From a virus: a stretch of 64,000 nt of DNA. How positions within the stretch are numbered: position 1 is the first letter of the stretch; every line of letters starts with the position of its first letter. The stretch spans positions 62,001 through 126,000 of the IMG/VR virus record IMGVR_UViG_3300021375_000007; one strand, 5' to 3'. This document shows, piece after piece, positions 55,822-63,253 of the stretch. Below the pieces are notes generated by a model, which worked only from the letters and a program-made list of their open reading frames with translations, did not search any database and was not told the origin of the DNA. The translations under genes were made by a program, and so were the position numbers.

Positions 55822-55837
55822 GCCTGGCCTACCAGGC
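55822..55837. repeat. Short GC hairpin
   Basis: GCCTGG, four bases, CCAGGC: a perfect six-pair stem ten bases beyond the larger hairpin, giving a tandem pair. Confidence 0.45.
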
Positions 55838-55880
55838 TTGAAGTTGGAGATTCTTTATTTAATTGTTGTCATAGTGTATC

Positions 55881-55892
55881 GATCGGCCGATC
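55881..55892. promoter_or_regulatory. Perfect 12-base palindrome
   Basis: GATCGGCCGATC. It contains two GATC sites and a CGGCCG core in an otherwise AT-rich gap, so it may be a protein-binding or modification site. Confidence 0.4.
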
Positions 55893-55990
55893 ATTTGTTT
55901 AGTTGATAATAATTGTAACGGTTCTCTATTATATACAAAGGCCGAGTGCAAACCAACACCCGACCTAAGACTCCCATCCAATTAATTATC

Positions 55991-56203
55991 TTAGAATTGA
56001 TGCTTAGCAATTAAGCTAGATAACTGCGCCTTCTTGAAGTCTTGGATTACTCCACGCATCATTGCTTCTGGTAGGTCATGGAAGTTAACCCACATGCTAC
56101 CTATTAGGACCTTAAGGCGATCTGGATACGTGGTACATCTTTTAGCTTCCGGCAATTCATTGTTATCAATAAACCACTCATTGAATTCGGTTTGGTCTAG
56201 CAT
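55991..56203 (-). CDS. Unknown 70-residue protein
   Basis: A helical protein (MLDQTEFNEWFIDNNELPEA, YPDRLKVLIGSMWVNFHDLP, MMRGVIQDFKKAQLSSLI). First and only gene behind the promoter at 56.2 kb, before the 570-base non-coding block. Not recognised. Confidence 0.55.
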   Translation of the reverse strand: MLDQTEFNEWFIDNNELPEAKRCTTYPDRLKVLIGSMWVNFHDLPEAMMRGVIQDFKKAQLSSLIAKHQF

Positions 56204-56228
56204 TATTTCTTTCTTTAAAGGTTCATTC

Positions 56229-56260
56229 TAAATATAAGGATTACGCTAACACGATCCTAA
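56229..56260 (-). promoter_or_regulatory. Host-type promoter of the 70-residue gene
   Basis: TTAG, 20 bases, TATATTTA, then GAATGAACCTTTAAAGAAAG to the start codon at 56203. The leader variant GAATGAACC replaces GATATAACC seen at most other sites. Confidence 0.6.
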
Positions 56261-56268
56261 ATCTTTCA

Positions 56269-56484
56269 TCAGACGGTAGGTAGTAACAGATCTATAGCAT
56301 TGCCGATATACATGCTTCTGAGTGCTGGTTTAGTTTTCGTGAGCGGAAGCACTTTATCCATTCTGTGATTAGACAGTGCCGCAGCCGTTTTCGAATTCGG
56401 CTTATTATTGAAATTTGATTCCAACACTTTCAGCTTACTATTCCAAGCAGCTATATCCTTTTGATTTTGTTCAATGGTTGTCAT
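56269..56484 (-). CDS. Unknown basic 71-residue protein
   Basis: A basic helical protein (MTTIEQNQKDIAAWNSKLKV then LESNFNNKPNSKTAAALSNH). TAGGATAATC lies before the start. It shares a transcript with the 132-residue gene upstream. Not recognised. Confidence 0.5.
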   Translation of the reverse strand: MTTIEQNQKDIAAWNSKLKVLESNFNNKPNSKTAAALSNHRMDKVLPLTKTKPALRSMYIGNAIDLLLPTV

Positions 56485-56514
56485 GATGATTATCCTAATT
56501 TTTATTTAAGGTTA

Positions 56515-56913
56515 TTAATCAAATACAAAATTCAATACGGTCTCACCTGCCTTATATAGGTCTGGATGAATACCCATTCTCTCACACGCCTCAACCTCCA
56601 ATCGCGAACCTAAGATATAATCCTTACGTCTCTGGATCATGCGAACAAACATCCAAACGTCAAAGTACTTCTGGCTCAGGTTCTCTTCGAAGCTATATGT
56701 CTTACCAGTTGCAACCTTATACTCATAACGCAAGGCTGGTACCTCTCTATCCGCATGGTCCAATCCTGTCACAATGCTCAGGACCTGGTTCTCCTCATCT
56801 ATCAACCCAGCCTCATTCAGCACTGCATATGCAGCATGGAACATCTGGTTGGCGAATGGTCGGCGCGCTCCGTAACGTGGATGCGGTTTAGAATACTTTT
56901 TGGCTCTCTTCAT
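56515..56913 (-). CDS. Unknown basic 132-residue protein
   Basis: The N-terminus is very basic (MKRAKKYSKPHPRYGARRPF), then a helical domain (QMFHAAYAVLNEAGLIDEEN) and a second domain with RMIQRRKDYILGSRLEVEAC. Base composition is a little more GC-rich than its neighbours. Possibly nucleic-acid binding. First gene behind the promoter at 56.94 kb. Confidence 0.55.
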   Translation of the reverse strand: MKRAKKYSKPHPRYGARRPFANQMFHAAYAVLNEAGLIDEENQVLSIVTGLDHADREVPALRYEYKVATGKTYSFEENLSQKYFDVWMFVRMIQRRKDYILGSRLEVEACERMGIHPDLYKAGETVLNFVFD

Positions 56914-56938
56914 TATCTCTTTCTTTAAAGGTTCATTC

Positions 56939-56970
56939 TAAATATAAGGATAATATCCACGCGATCCTAA
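56939..56970 (-). promoter_or_regulatory. Host-type promoter of the 132- and 71-residue genes
   Basis: TTAG, 20 bases beginning GATCGCGTGGA, then TATATTTA and GAATGAACCTTTAAAG. It is a near copy of the promoter at 56.23 kb. Confidence 0.6.
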
Positions 56971-57003
56971 TAAAATGTTACGCGCAATACCTACTGCAGC
57001 GAA

Positions 57004-57213
57004 TCATACGTAACGATATCGGCGCATGGTGGGTCTATATAAAAAGAATTTGGAAGGACGCGATATATATCTAACCACTCTCCCACAATATTCTTTAACG
57101 AGATCATCTCCGGATATACTCTTGTGTCTGGTAATCCTTATAACCCTGCAAATAAAACTCTTAAGGCCTCTATACGATTCGTATACCACTGAACTCCATA
57201 CTACTAAATACAT
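57004..57213 (-). CDS. Doubtful 69-residue ORF
   Basis: A basic frame (MYLVVWSSVVYESYRGLKSF..., Arg-rich end) in a stretch of about 330 bases without a better candidate. No ribosome site or promoter is clear, and a competing frame exists on the plus strand. A perfect palindrome (57171-57185, TATACGA-T-TCGTATA) lies within it. It may be non-coding. Confidence 0.3.
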   Translation of the reverse strand: MYLVVWSSVVYESYRGLKSFICRVIRITRHKSISGDDLVKEYCGRVVRYISRPSKFFLYRPTMRRYRYV

Positions 57214-57241
57214 ATACCATTCTGGTTACCCTGTTCGTATA

Positions 57242-57439
57242 TCAACGCAATACACGCTCTATGGCATATATCACTATCCCTAGGGGCCAAAAGCATAATG
57301 CAGCCACTATTTGCAATGGGTTCCAATACATAGGGGGATTGGATAAATGCTGTCTTATATATATCCATATTAATCCTGCTATGCTATATGCTATTATTAT
57401 TGCTATTGCTATGCTTATGCTATAGAACATGCTTATCAT
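57242..57439 (-). CDS. Two-pass membrane protein, 65 residues
   Basis: Two hydrophobic segments (MFYSISIAIAIIIAYSIAGL and LQIVAALCFWPLGIVIYAIE) joined by a short polar loop. The purine-rich leader AAAAGAAAAAGAAGAAAGCAG precedes the ATG. A compact helical hairpin of this kind could be a pinholin or another membrane disruptor. No signature allows more. Confidence 0.55.
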   Translation of the reverse strand: MISMFYSISIAIAIIIAYSIAGLIWIYIRQHLSNPPMYWNPLQIVAALCFWPLGIVIYAIERVLR

Positions 57440-57460
57440 CTGCTTTCTTCTTTTTCTTTT

Positions 57461-57472
57461 AGCTACCGATAC
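57461..57472 (-). repeat. Copy 2 of the 12-base leader element
   Basis: AGCTACCGATAC, shared with 55740-55751. On the coding strand it stands directly before the A/G-rich leader of the 65-residue membrane gene. Confidence 0.5.
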
Positions 57473-57482
57473 TGGTTAAGGC

Positions 57483-57644
57483 CTATAGGCTGAGCAAAGT
57501 GCATACCTGCAAGCAATTGAGCCTCTGGCAGAAGTCTGGCTTAGGCACGTGCCATTGCTTACCATACACCGTAATAGCATGTTGCTTTATATAAAGCTTC
57601 TCATGTATACCTAATTCTGAACGCTCTGGTAATAGTTTTGTCAT
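57483..57644 (-). CDS. 53-residue protein
   Basis: A frame of 53 codons, MTKLLPERSELGIHEKLYIK then QHAITVYGKQWHVPKPDFCQ and RLNCLQVCTLLSL. A basic, mixed protein with three Cys near the end. It starts seven bases after the end of the 32-residue membrane peptide. Its length and position in a close-packed run of small genes support it. Confidence 0.5.
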   Translation of the reverse strand: MTKLLPERSELGIHEKLYIKQHAITVYGKQWHVPKPDFCQRLNCLQVCTLLSL

Positions 57645-57651
57645 ACCTATA

Positions 57652-57750
57652 TTATTGCTCTTCGCGATTATTTCTTAATGTGATTATGCACCAACCTATC
57701 CAATACATTATCCATATGATGCTTACTATCAATGCTATATCTTCGATCAT
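57652..57750 (-). CDS. 32-residue membrane peptide
   Basis: MIEDIALIVSIIWIMYWIGW then CIITLRNNREEQ: a Trp/Ile-rich single membrane helix with a charged tail. The ATG overlaps the stop codon of the gene upstream (ATGA) and AAAAAGAAGC precedes it. Confidence 0.55.
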   Translation of the reverse strand: MIEDIALIVSIIWIMYWIGWCIITLRNNREEQ

Positions 57751-57920
57751 GCTTCTTTTTCTTTTTGCTTCCGTAACCGATCCACATCCTCTTGCAATTC
57801 CACTTCATCTTCCTTCCGCATTGCACATGACACGCAACACATTGAAGATTGCACTTGACCTGAGAATAGCACTGTGATTGTGCTCAATAGGGTCATCATT
57901 ATCATTCTTGCTCTTTTCAT
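57747..57920 (-). CDS. 57-residue protein with signal-peptide-like N-terminus
   Basis: MKRARMIMMTLLSTITVLFS is a positively charged start and hydrophobic core typical of an export signal or membrane anchor. A Cys cluster (MCCVSCAMRK) follows, then a charged coiled coil ending RLRKQKEKEA. The layout resembles a small spanin-like envelope protein, although no proper lipobox is seen. It overlaps both neighbours by ATGA junctions. Confidence 0.5.
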   Translation of the reverse strand: MKRARMIMMTLLSTITVLFSGQVQSSMCCVSCAMRKEDEVELQEDVDRLRKQKEKEA

Positions 57921-58141
57921 TCTTCGATCCGTTTAGTTTCAACCTTTGCTGTTTCACAATAATCTAATTCCCATTGGTCTCTGTGACTTGGGAGTATGCT
58001 TTCCGTTCGCTTATATCCTTTGCCCTCGAGGTATTGTTCTGCTCGGTCTCGTGACGTGAAGTATAAGGTCTCCTTTGTGTCTGACCACTTACCATTATAA
58101 CTCTCTAATCGAACCATGGCTATCTCTTTCATGATTCCCAA
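57917..58141 (-). CDS. Unknown 74-residue protein
   Basis: A beta/alpha protein (MVRLESYNGKWSDTKETLYF, TSRDRAEQYLEGKGYKRTES) with 'F-x-S-R-D-x-A-E-x-Y-L' that is frequent in small phage proteins of unknown role. M4 or M9 are possible starts and would remove the overlap with the upstream gene. Confidence 0.5.
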   Translation of the reverse strand: MGIMKEIAMVRLESYNGKWSDTKETLYFTSRDRAEQYLEGKGYKRTESILPSHRDQWELDYCETAKVETKRIEE

Positions 58142-58452
58142 TGATTGTTAGCAGTGGTTTCTTCTTGTAAGCCGACGACCTCGTCTAGAGGGAGTTGGCG
58201 TATGTAATCGTCCACGGCGTACGCCACCGTACTCATTATCGACTCCCCTTCGCTGAATGACTTATACGTCATGCAAAGTGCTACTTTTGTATGCTGGATC
58301 AACACTCCTCTATTGGTCATCTCCCATACAGTGTTACGTTCTCTTGTTAATTTCTTTAACGCTTGCATGATGATACCCCACGATGGGTATAATGGATATT
58401 CTACTTCACCTGTATAGTCATACAATGCATCTGGTTTATTTTCTTCTTTCAT
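58129..58452 (-). CDS. Unknown 107-residue protein
   Basis: A mixed protein (YDYTGEVEYPLYPSWGIIMQ, LKKLTRERNTVWEMTNRGVL). It overlaps the small HExxH gene by 17 bases and ends inside the next gene, so it belongs to the VWA operon. Not recognised. Confidence 0.5.
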   Translation of the reverse strand: MKEENKPDALYDYTGEVEYPLYPSWGIIMQALKKLTRERNTVWEMTNRGVLIQHTKVALCMTYKSFSEGESIMSTVAYAVDDYIRQLPLDEVVGLQEETTANNHWES

Positions 58453-58732
58453 TTTGTATTTTGATTTTAGATAATAGGTCTATTGATAATTCATATTCAG
58501 CAAATGTTTCATCCTCTTCTTGCTCTGGATATACTATATGCAATAACTCATGCACTATACTATGTTCACATAATTCAATATCGTGATAGATAGTTGCTTC
58601 TTTTTCTTTGAAGTCCCGTTCAATGGCTATGAAATAATCCTCACCATTGTAATCAATTTGATCAATATGGACTCCGGAGGTCTTGATATTCCAACTCCGG
58701 AGTCCTAATATGCCTTGCCATTTTTCTATCAT
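58436..58732 (-). CDS. Small HExxH metallopeptidase-like protein
   Basis: A 98-residue protein with HSIVHELLHIVYPEQEEDE: H61-E62-L-L-H65 is the zinc-binding HExxH motif, and the Glu cluster after it (residues 70-80) could give the third ligand. The rest is a small alpha/beta domain. It overlaps the HExxH-VWA gene by four bases (ATGA), so the two are made together. It may be a protease, or a zinc-binding relic. Confidence 0.65.
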   Translation of the reverse strand: MIEKWQGILGLRSWNIKTSGVHIDQIDYNGEDYFIAIERDFKEKEATIYHDIELCEHSIVHELLHIVYPEQEEDETFAEYELSIDLLSKIKIQNERRK

Positions 58733-60819
58733 CCTTTTGGAACTAGGAATTTGGCATTCATTGTATTGGCTATATCTGCTACAGATTCTACATTAACAAA
58801 TCTAGCATCAGCACCATACATAAACTTGAAAGCTGCTACTGTACTCTCACACTTGTAATCACTCTCACTTACATAATATGATAGCACATGCAAGCCGTTC
58901 TTCTTCATCATATTTACCTGGTCTCTGGTATGCTGTCTAGCTGCCTGGCCATCGTAATTGTTAGCTCCTGGCATACCATCACTTAAGTTAAGGAAGTAAC
59001 CTTCTTTACCTTTCTTCATTGCAATTAATTGATTTTGAATAGCTTCAAAACAAAGGCCTTCCGGAGTACATCCCTGAGGTCTAATTTGGGTCATCACCTT
59101 ACGGAATCTGGCAATGTTATCCTTAGTGGAATCATATGTTACCATTATGATAGGACGCTCGCCTGACGTATTTCCTATCCAATCAGAAGCTCTAACAGAT
59201 ATCACTACATCTAATCCTTCTATCATACTAGCGGCCTTTGCGATAGCGGATGCCATTGTAACGCTTTGAGACCAATTCTTACCTCTCATTGATGAACTAG
59301 CATCAATTGAAATATGAATAGCAGCATCATCGTATAGCATGGTCTCTACTTTCTGGAAGACCGTACCGGTACCAAATCCTAAGTTTGAAATACGTCTCTT
59401 ATCAATCGAACCTGATCGAAGTCTATTATACTTAAGAGATTTATCTTCATTTCTGGCCTTAAGCTTTTTACCTAATCTCTGCCCCATTATGAATCCTTTT
59501 GCAATTGATTCTAAATTATTTTTCGCACCACGACTTTCAATACCCCATTTACCAGTCATTATCATTCCAATATCCAATGCATTACTCTCTAGCATTTCAT
59601 TGGTCACTCTAGGCAATACCATTACTCTATGCTTATTAGCAGCGCCCCAATTACTTTTAGTTTCAAGATCAACAATCTTAGCATCGGCCTCTTGAGCAGC
59701 TTTAATTGCTTTAGCATCCTGCTTAGAAACCTTTTTCTTACGAGTCACACCATCCTGGAACTCCTTCTGCTTCTTAATAGCATTCTCCAACATCACCTTC
59801 TGGCGATCACTTAGTTCAGGATGATCAGAATCGGATTCAGATTCATTACCACTACCAGCATTCATCCCACCTTCATTTCCTACTTCTGCTTCAGATCCAT
59901 CGGCGGCCTCTCCATCATCATCATCTCCAACTGTTCCTTCACCATCTCCTATTCCGGCATCTTTAGTATTACCAGATCTAACCTGATCATCTCCTTCTTG
60001 GCCTTCACCATCACCATCATCTCCTCCTTGCCCTTCTCCTTCCTGACCTTGGCCACTCTCATCCTCTTTCTTTTGCTCCTTCTCTGCTACATCTAAATGG
60101 CTACGAACGATATCATATATATTAAATGCAACATCCAAAGCATCTTCGGTACTCTTAAGACGATCTATAGCACGTAGATCTAATTCTGACCAAATAGCTC
60201 TAAGGCCTTTCAAAGCATCTAAATCTCTATTCGGATTAGTTATGTTACAAATACGAAAGAAATAAGACTCCCATGTCTCGTCTCGGTATTCTGAAGACTC
60301 TAATCCTTTATTGATAATACTGGTATTGAAATACTTGGCATATAATGCATGGTAATACCCTTGGTAACCAGGAGCGGTAGATATCACCCATTTATCAATC
60401 CTGCGGTCCTCAACGATATTCAATAGGTCCTTTACAATACCGGCCTCCTTATGATCATGAACGCCATATTTGTTTTGGTATGTAAGCCTAATATTTCTAA
60501 CAAGATCAAAATTGCTCTTAACAACATGCGAACCTTCATGCAAGGCTAACCCAACTGCATGATCAAACTCCTTATCGGATAGCTTAGCACTAATAACAAC
60601 GCTCTTACCATCTGTATAAGAATCACCTGCGGTATTAAACTTAACAGGTACATTCTGCTGAGTAACAATTCTAACAAAGTTTGCAATTGAATTTCGATAT
60701 GCTGCCAATGCAACAACATCATTACTACTACGCTTCTGGCCGGTGATTACATCGACTTCATCATCGAAGAAGCTCTCACCTGCCCAAAAACTGGATTTCT
60801 GATTAACTAATTTTCTCAT
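58729..60819 (-). CDS. HExxH and von Willebrand A domain protein (CobT-like partner of a MoxR ATPase)
   Basis: A 696-residue protein. Residues 85-110 contain LALHEGSHVVKSNFD with H94-E95-G-S-H98. Residues about 245-335 are a very acidic Gly/Asp/Glu linker. The C-terminal VWA domain (about 495-696) has a complete MIDAS: D506-x-S508-x-S510 in IDASSSMRG, T585 in GCTPEG and D614 in LSDGMPG. The order matches CobT-like partners of MoxR/CobS ATPases, which remodel or metallate client proteins. It has its own promoter and is followed by the small HExxH gene. Confidence 0.8.
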   Translation of the reverse strand: MRKLVNQKSSFWAGESFFDDEVDVITGQKRSSNDVVALAAYRNSIANFVRIVTQQNVPVKFNTAGDSYTDGKSVVISAKLSDKEFDHAVGLALHEGSHVVKSNFDLVRNIRLTYQNKYGVHDHKEAGIVKDLLNIVEDRRIDKWVISTAPGYQGYYHALYAKYFNTSIINKGLESSEYRDETWESYFFRICNITNPNRDLDALKGLRAIWSELDLRAIDRLKSTEDALDVAFNIYDIVRSHLDVAEKEQKKEDESGQGQEGEGQGGDDGDGEGQEGDDQVRSGNTKDAGIGDGEGTVGDDDDGEAADGSEAEVGNEGGMNAGSGNESESDSDHPELSDRQKVMLENAIKKQKEFQDGVTRKKKVSKQDAKAIKAAQEADAKIVDLETKSNWGAANKHRVMVLPRVTNEMLESNALDIGMIMTGKWGIESRGAKNNLESIAKGFIMGQRLGKKLKARNEDKSLKYNRLRSGSIDKRRISNLGFGTGTVFQKVETMLYDDAAIHISIDASSSMRGKNWSQSVTMASAIAKAASMIEGLDVVISVRASDWIGNTSGERPIIMVTYDSTKDNIARFRKVMTQIRPQGCTPEGLCFEAIQNQLIAMKKGKEGYFLNLSDGMPGANNYDGQAARQHTRDQVNMMKKNGLHVLSYYVSESDYKCESTVAAFKFMYGADARFVNVESVADIANTMNAKFLVPKG

Positions 60820-60843
60820 CTCTCTATCTTTAAAGGTTATATC

Positions 60844-60875
60844 TAAAGATGGCGAAAATTTCGACGCGATCCAAC
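60844..60875 (-). promoter_or_regulatory. Host-type promoter of the VWA operon
   Basis: GTTG, 20 bases beginning GATCGCGTCGA, then CATCTTTA and ATAACCTTTAAAGATAG before the start codon at 60819. Confidence 0.6.
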
Positions 60876-60896
60876 CTTTTTGGAAACTTTTTTGAA

Positions 60897-61343
60897 TTAT
60901 TTTATCATCGTATTCAATACCGGCAATTCCTTTCTGACCTTCTTGAATTCTTTGAGTAATGCTTCTTCCAGGCCAGCTGTATAGGATGTCTTCACTTCAT
61001 ACCCTAACACTGTTGATTGAAACTTAGGCATTGTATATACATATACCAGTATTTCTTCTTTACCTCGTATATGTTCTCTAATACGGTCATTAGTAGCATT
61101 AACAGTAGATTTATACTGACTATAGAATCTATCTCGCACATTATAGGTCTGACCTACTTTAAGTACTTCACCATCCTTATTAGCTAATACATACACGGCT
61201 GGCATACTTTCGAACTGCCGGCCTTTGTTATTATGTACATCATCATCATGATATTTGATATCAATGCCTTGCATATATTTGGTAGATGGCATCATTGTAC
61301 AATGCGGCTTAAAGCCTTTCTCTTCGTAATATTTGATATTCAT
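60897..61343 (-). CDS. GIY-YIG nuclease-like protein
   Basis: A 148-residue protein. The segment AVYVLANKDGEVLKVGQTYN followed by VRDRFYSQYK fits a GIY-YIG core (the two tripeptides are VYVL and LKVG), with the conserved Arg two turns later. A C-terminal helix with GLEEALLKEF supplies a Glu that fits the catalytic position. It may be a homing-type or repair nuclease. It lies between the VWA and MoxR genes, after a hairpin. Confidence 0.6.
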   Translation of the reverse strand: MNIKYYEEKGFKPHCTMMPSTKYMQGIDIKYHDDDVHNNKGRQFESMPAVYVLANKDGEVLKVGQTYNVRDRFYSQYKSTVNATNDRIREHIRGKEEILVYVYTMPKFQSTVLGYEVKTSYTAGLEEALLKEFKKVRKELPVLNTMIK

Positions 61344-61380
61344 TTTATTAGATTGGTTAACGTATATATATGTGAGGAGA

Positions 61381-61394
61381 GAGCCCGTAGGCTC
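61381..61394 (-). terminator. UNCG-loop hairpin after the MoxR gene
   Basis: On the coding strand GAGCC, loop TACG, GGCTC then TCTCCTCAC: a stable five-pair stem with a UNCG-type tetraloop, 58 bases past the stop codon at 61452. The pyrimidine-rich tail fits a weak terminator. Confidence 0.5.
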
Positions 61395-61451
61395 AATCCC
61401 ATCACATGAAATTCATAATAATTAAAATGGCATCCCTGGATTATCATCCAT

Positions 61452-62624
61452 TCATGCATCAATGGCCTGCGCCTGAGCACTCAGCTCGGCACTTAATCCA
61501 AATAGATCTGCCTCTTCAGCCTCACCTGCATACTTCTGAACAATCTGCTTAACAAAGACTCTTTCAGAATCCATACCTCCATCGGCATCAAAGAAAGGAT
61601 AGACACAAACCTCAGCTGATTCAGTAATGGTAAATCCATCAACTAACAATCCTGCCATCTCAACACATAACCTGGTTGATATTGAATTGCTTAGCCTGGC
61701 TGCTTCAGAGGCTTTCTCTGTTCTGGTCGCTTCTGCAATGCTACTAATGTTACGAGCATCATCAATTGATATGCCAGGATGAAGCTTTCTTAATAATGCA
61801 ATCTCATCTTCAACCTTAAGAGAATCCATCTCCATAATAACAAATCGATCAACTAACGCACGGTCCATTGACCTGGTTGCGGTATATTCATTACCAATGT
61901 TCGCGGTTGCAATAAAGGTAACACCATCGGCTACTTTCACAATAGGCGAATCCGGATGCTCATCCAACCTTAGGTATCTCTGACCGTAATCTAACACGCT
62001 CATCAATATATTCCAGGCCTCTGGATGCGCTCGGCTAATCTCATCAAGCAAGATAACGGCATTCTCCGTCTGGATGGCCTTTACAAAGGTTGATTGCTGG
62101 AACACTGTCCCGGTCTCCTTTTCAAAGTGCGTATTACCAACCAACGTCCCCCTAGGGTCTTGAGTTGCACCAAGATTGAAATAAAACTCTGGCCTATCTA
62201 ATGCAACAACTAATTGCTGAGCGGCAAAGGTCTTACCACAACCAGAATCACCGGTCATCATAATATTCTTACCACGCATTGCCGATCGAACTAGATACTT
62301 CCATTTCAAATCGGTCATCACCAACGTCCCAGGCTTGATACTGGCACTATTATTAATGAATGCCAATACCGGGTCATTCATATCAACTTTAGTGGCCTTA
62401 GGCTTTTCAACTTCAACCGGTGCACTATCAAAACCTGCATCTACTAGGGGTACTCTCCTAACTTTACCGGTAGCGATATGTAATGACATTGCCATGCCCG
62501 AGGCATATGCTGATGCTATCATCGCAGACCGGATGGCACCGTTATCTTTATTGCCATCGGCATCAATGGCGATTAATGCTCCGTTCCTTTCAACTGCCTG
62601 GTAATACTTATACTCTCTTTTCAT
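61452..62624 (-). CDS. MoxR/CobS-type AAA+ ATPase
   Basis: A 390-residue ATPase. Walker A is GDSGCGKT at 125-132, Walker B VILLDEIS at 190-197, sensor 1 ATANIG at 239-244, and the arginine finger region RALVDRF at 255-261. The N-terminal 95 residues are a separate domain. MoxR/CobS ATPases work with VWA partners; the matching VWA gene lies 0.6 kb downstream. Some cyanophages encode CobS, but this one comes with a partner and two HExxH sites, which suggests a chaperone-like module for a metal-bearing or virion client. Confidence 0.88.
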   Translation of the reverse strand: MKREYKYYQAVERNGALIAIDADGNKDNGAIRSAMIASAYASGMAMSLHIATGKVRRVPLVDAGFDSAPVEVEKPKATKVDMNDPVLAFINNSASIKPGTLVMTDLKWKYLVRSAMRGKNIMMTGDSGCGKTFAAQQLVVALDRPEFYFNLGATQDPRGTLVGNTHFEKETGTVFQQSTFVKAIQTENAVILLDEISRAHPEAWNILMSVLDYGQRYLRLDEHPDSPIVKVADGVTFIATANIGNEYTATRSMDRALVDRFVIMEMDSLKVEDEIALLRKLHPGISIDDARNISSIAEATRTEKASEAARLSNSISTRLCVEMAGLLVDGFTITESAEVCVYPFFDADGGMDSERVFVKQIVQKYAGEAEEADLFGLSAELSAQAQAIDA

Positions 62625-62666
62625 GTGATATAATTTAATGGTTATTACTTAATTATCTTAACACTA

Positions 62667-62698
62667 TAAATATGGCAAATAAATCAACGCGATCCAAC
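62667..62698 (-). promoter_or_regulatory. Hybrid promoter of the MoxR gene
   Basis: GTTG, 20 bases, CATATTTA followed by TAGTGTTAAG. Over 55 bases it is almost identical to the block before the SPFH-tail gene at 48.4 kb (one difference within the shared core). Confidence 0.6.
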
Positions 62699-62959
62699 CT
62701 TTTCGAAAACTTTTTTTGAAATTTGTTTAGGCGCGGTCTGATATTGATATACAGACTGGATGTGATTGACATATATTTTAACGCTCTGCTTATTAACCCC
62801 AGGCCGGCTGAAGACTCTAATAAACTCCGCATTAACCTCTTTGGCCGGCCCCATCATGGACCACCATGATTGACTACCAGATCCGGCACCGAAATTGCTA
62901 ACACAATTAAATTCATATGTCTGGCCAACTCGGACCTTTGAAAGTGGAACTTTTTTCAT
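62684..62959 (-). CDS. Unknown basic 91-residue protein
   Basis: A basic beta-rich protein (MKKVPLSKVRVGQTYEFNCV, FIRVFSRPGVNKQSVKIYVN) with Trp-Trp in a Gly/Ser loop. The AACCTTTAAAAAATAAGAG leader precedes it. Its last codons overlap the -33 region of the MoxR promoter. Not recognised. Confidence 0.55.
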   Translation of the reverse strand: MKKVPLSKVRVGQTYEFNCVSNFGAGSGSQSWWSMMGPAKEVNAEFIRVFSRPGVNKQSVKIYVNHIQSVYQYQTAPKQISKKVFEKVGSR

Positions 62960-62984
62960 TCTCTTATTTTTTAAAGGTTATATC

Positions 62985-63015
62985 TAAAGATAAGAAAAAA
63001 TCTTACGAGTCCAAC
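62985..63015 (-). promoter_or_regulatory. Host-type promoter of the 91-residue gene
   Basis: GTTG, 19 bases, TATCTTTA, then ATATAACCTTTAAAAAATAAG to the start codon at 62959. The spacer lacks the GCGTTGA block found in its relatives. Confidence 0.55.
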
Positions 63016-63253
63016 CGTTTTGAAAAAAAAGTTTCGCCCAACACATTTCTATGCTGTCCCAACGCTTATTGCAGCAGCTGCCGATTTATCTCTCCCATCC
63101 GTCGACTGGTTAGGGCTTGTACTTTACCTTGCTACTGGTATGGCGTACATAACCATACTCACTTAGATTCAATTGTGAGCCAAAGTCCCTGTGTTGCTAC
63201 ATCACTTCTCATCATGCGGGAGCACATTAGCCAATGGCATTGGCACGTATCTT
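63016..63253. other. Gap without a supported gene
   Basis: On the coding strand I find only frames of 18 codons or fewer. On the plus strand a frame of 48 codons (from TTG at 63020) reads as one hydrophobic segment but lacks a ribosome site and starts inside a promoter motif. I see no tRNA or strong hairpin here. Confidence 0.5.

Noticed and set aside
55512-55841. Plus-strand frame of 109 codons with collagen-like Pro/Gly repeats over the G-run tract
   Set aside because: The Pro-Gly pattern is a by-product of C-runs; no ribosome site, opposite strand to all other genes, and it runs through several palindromes.
57026-57283. Plus-strand frame of 85 codons
   Set aside because: Wrong strand, no ribosome site, and it overlaps the well-supported two-pass membrane gene at its end.
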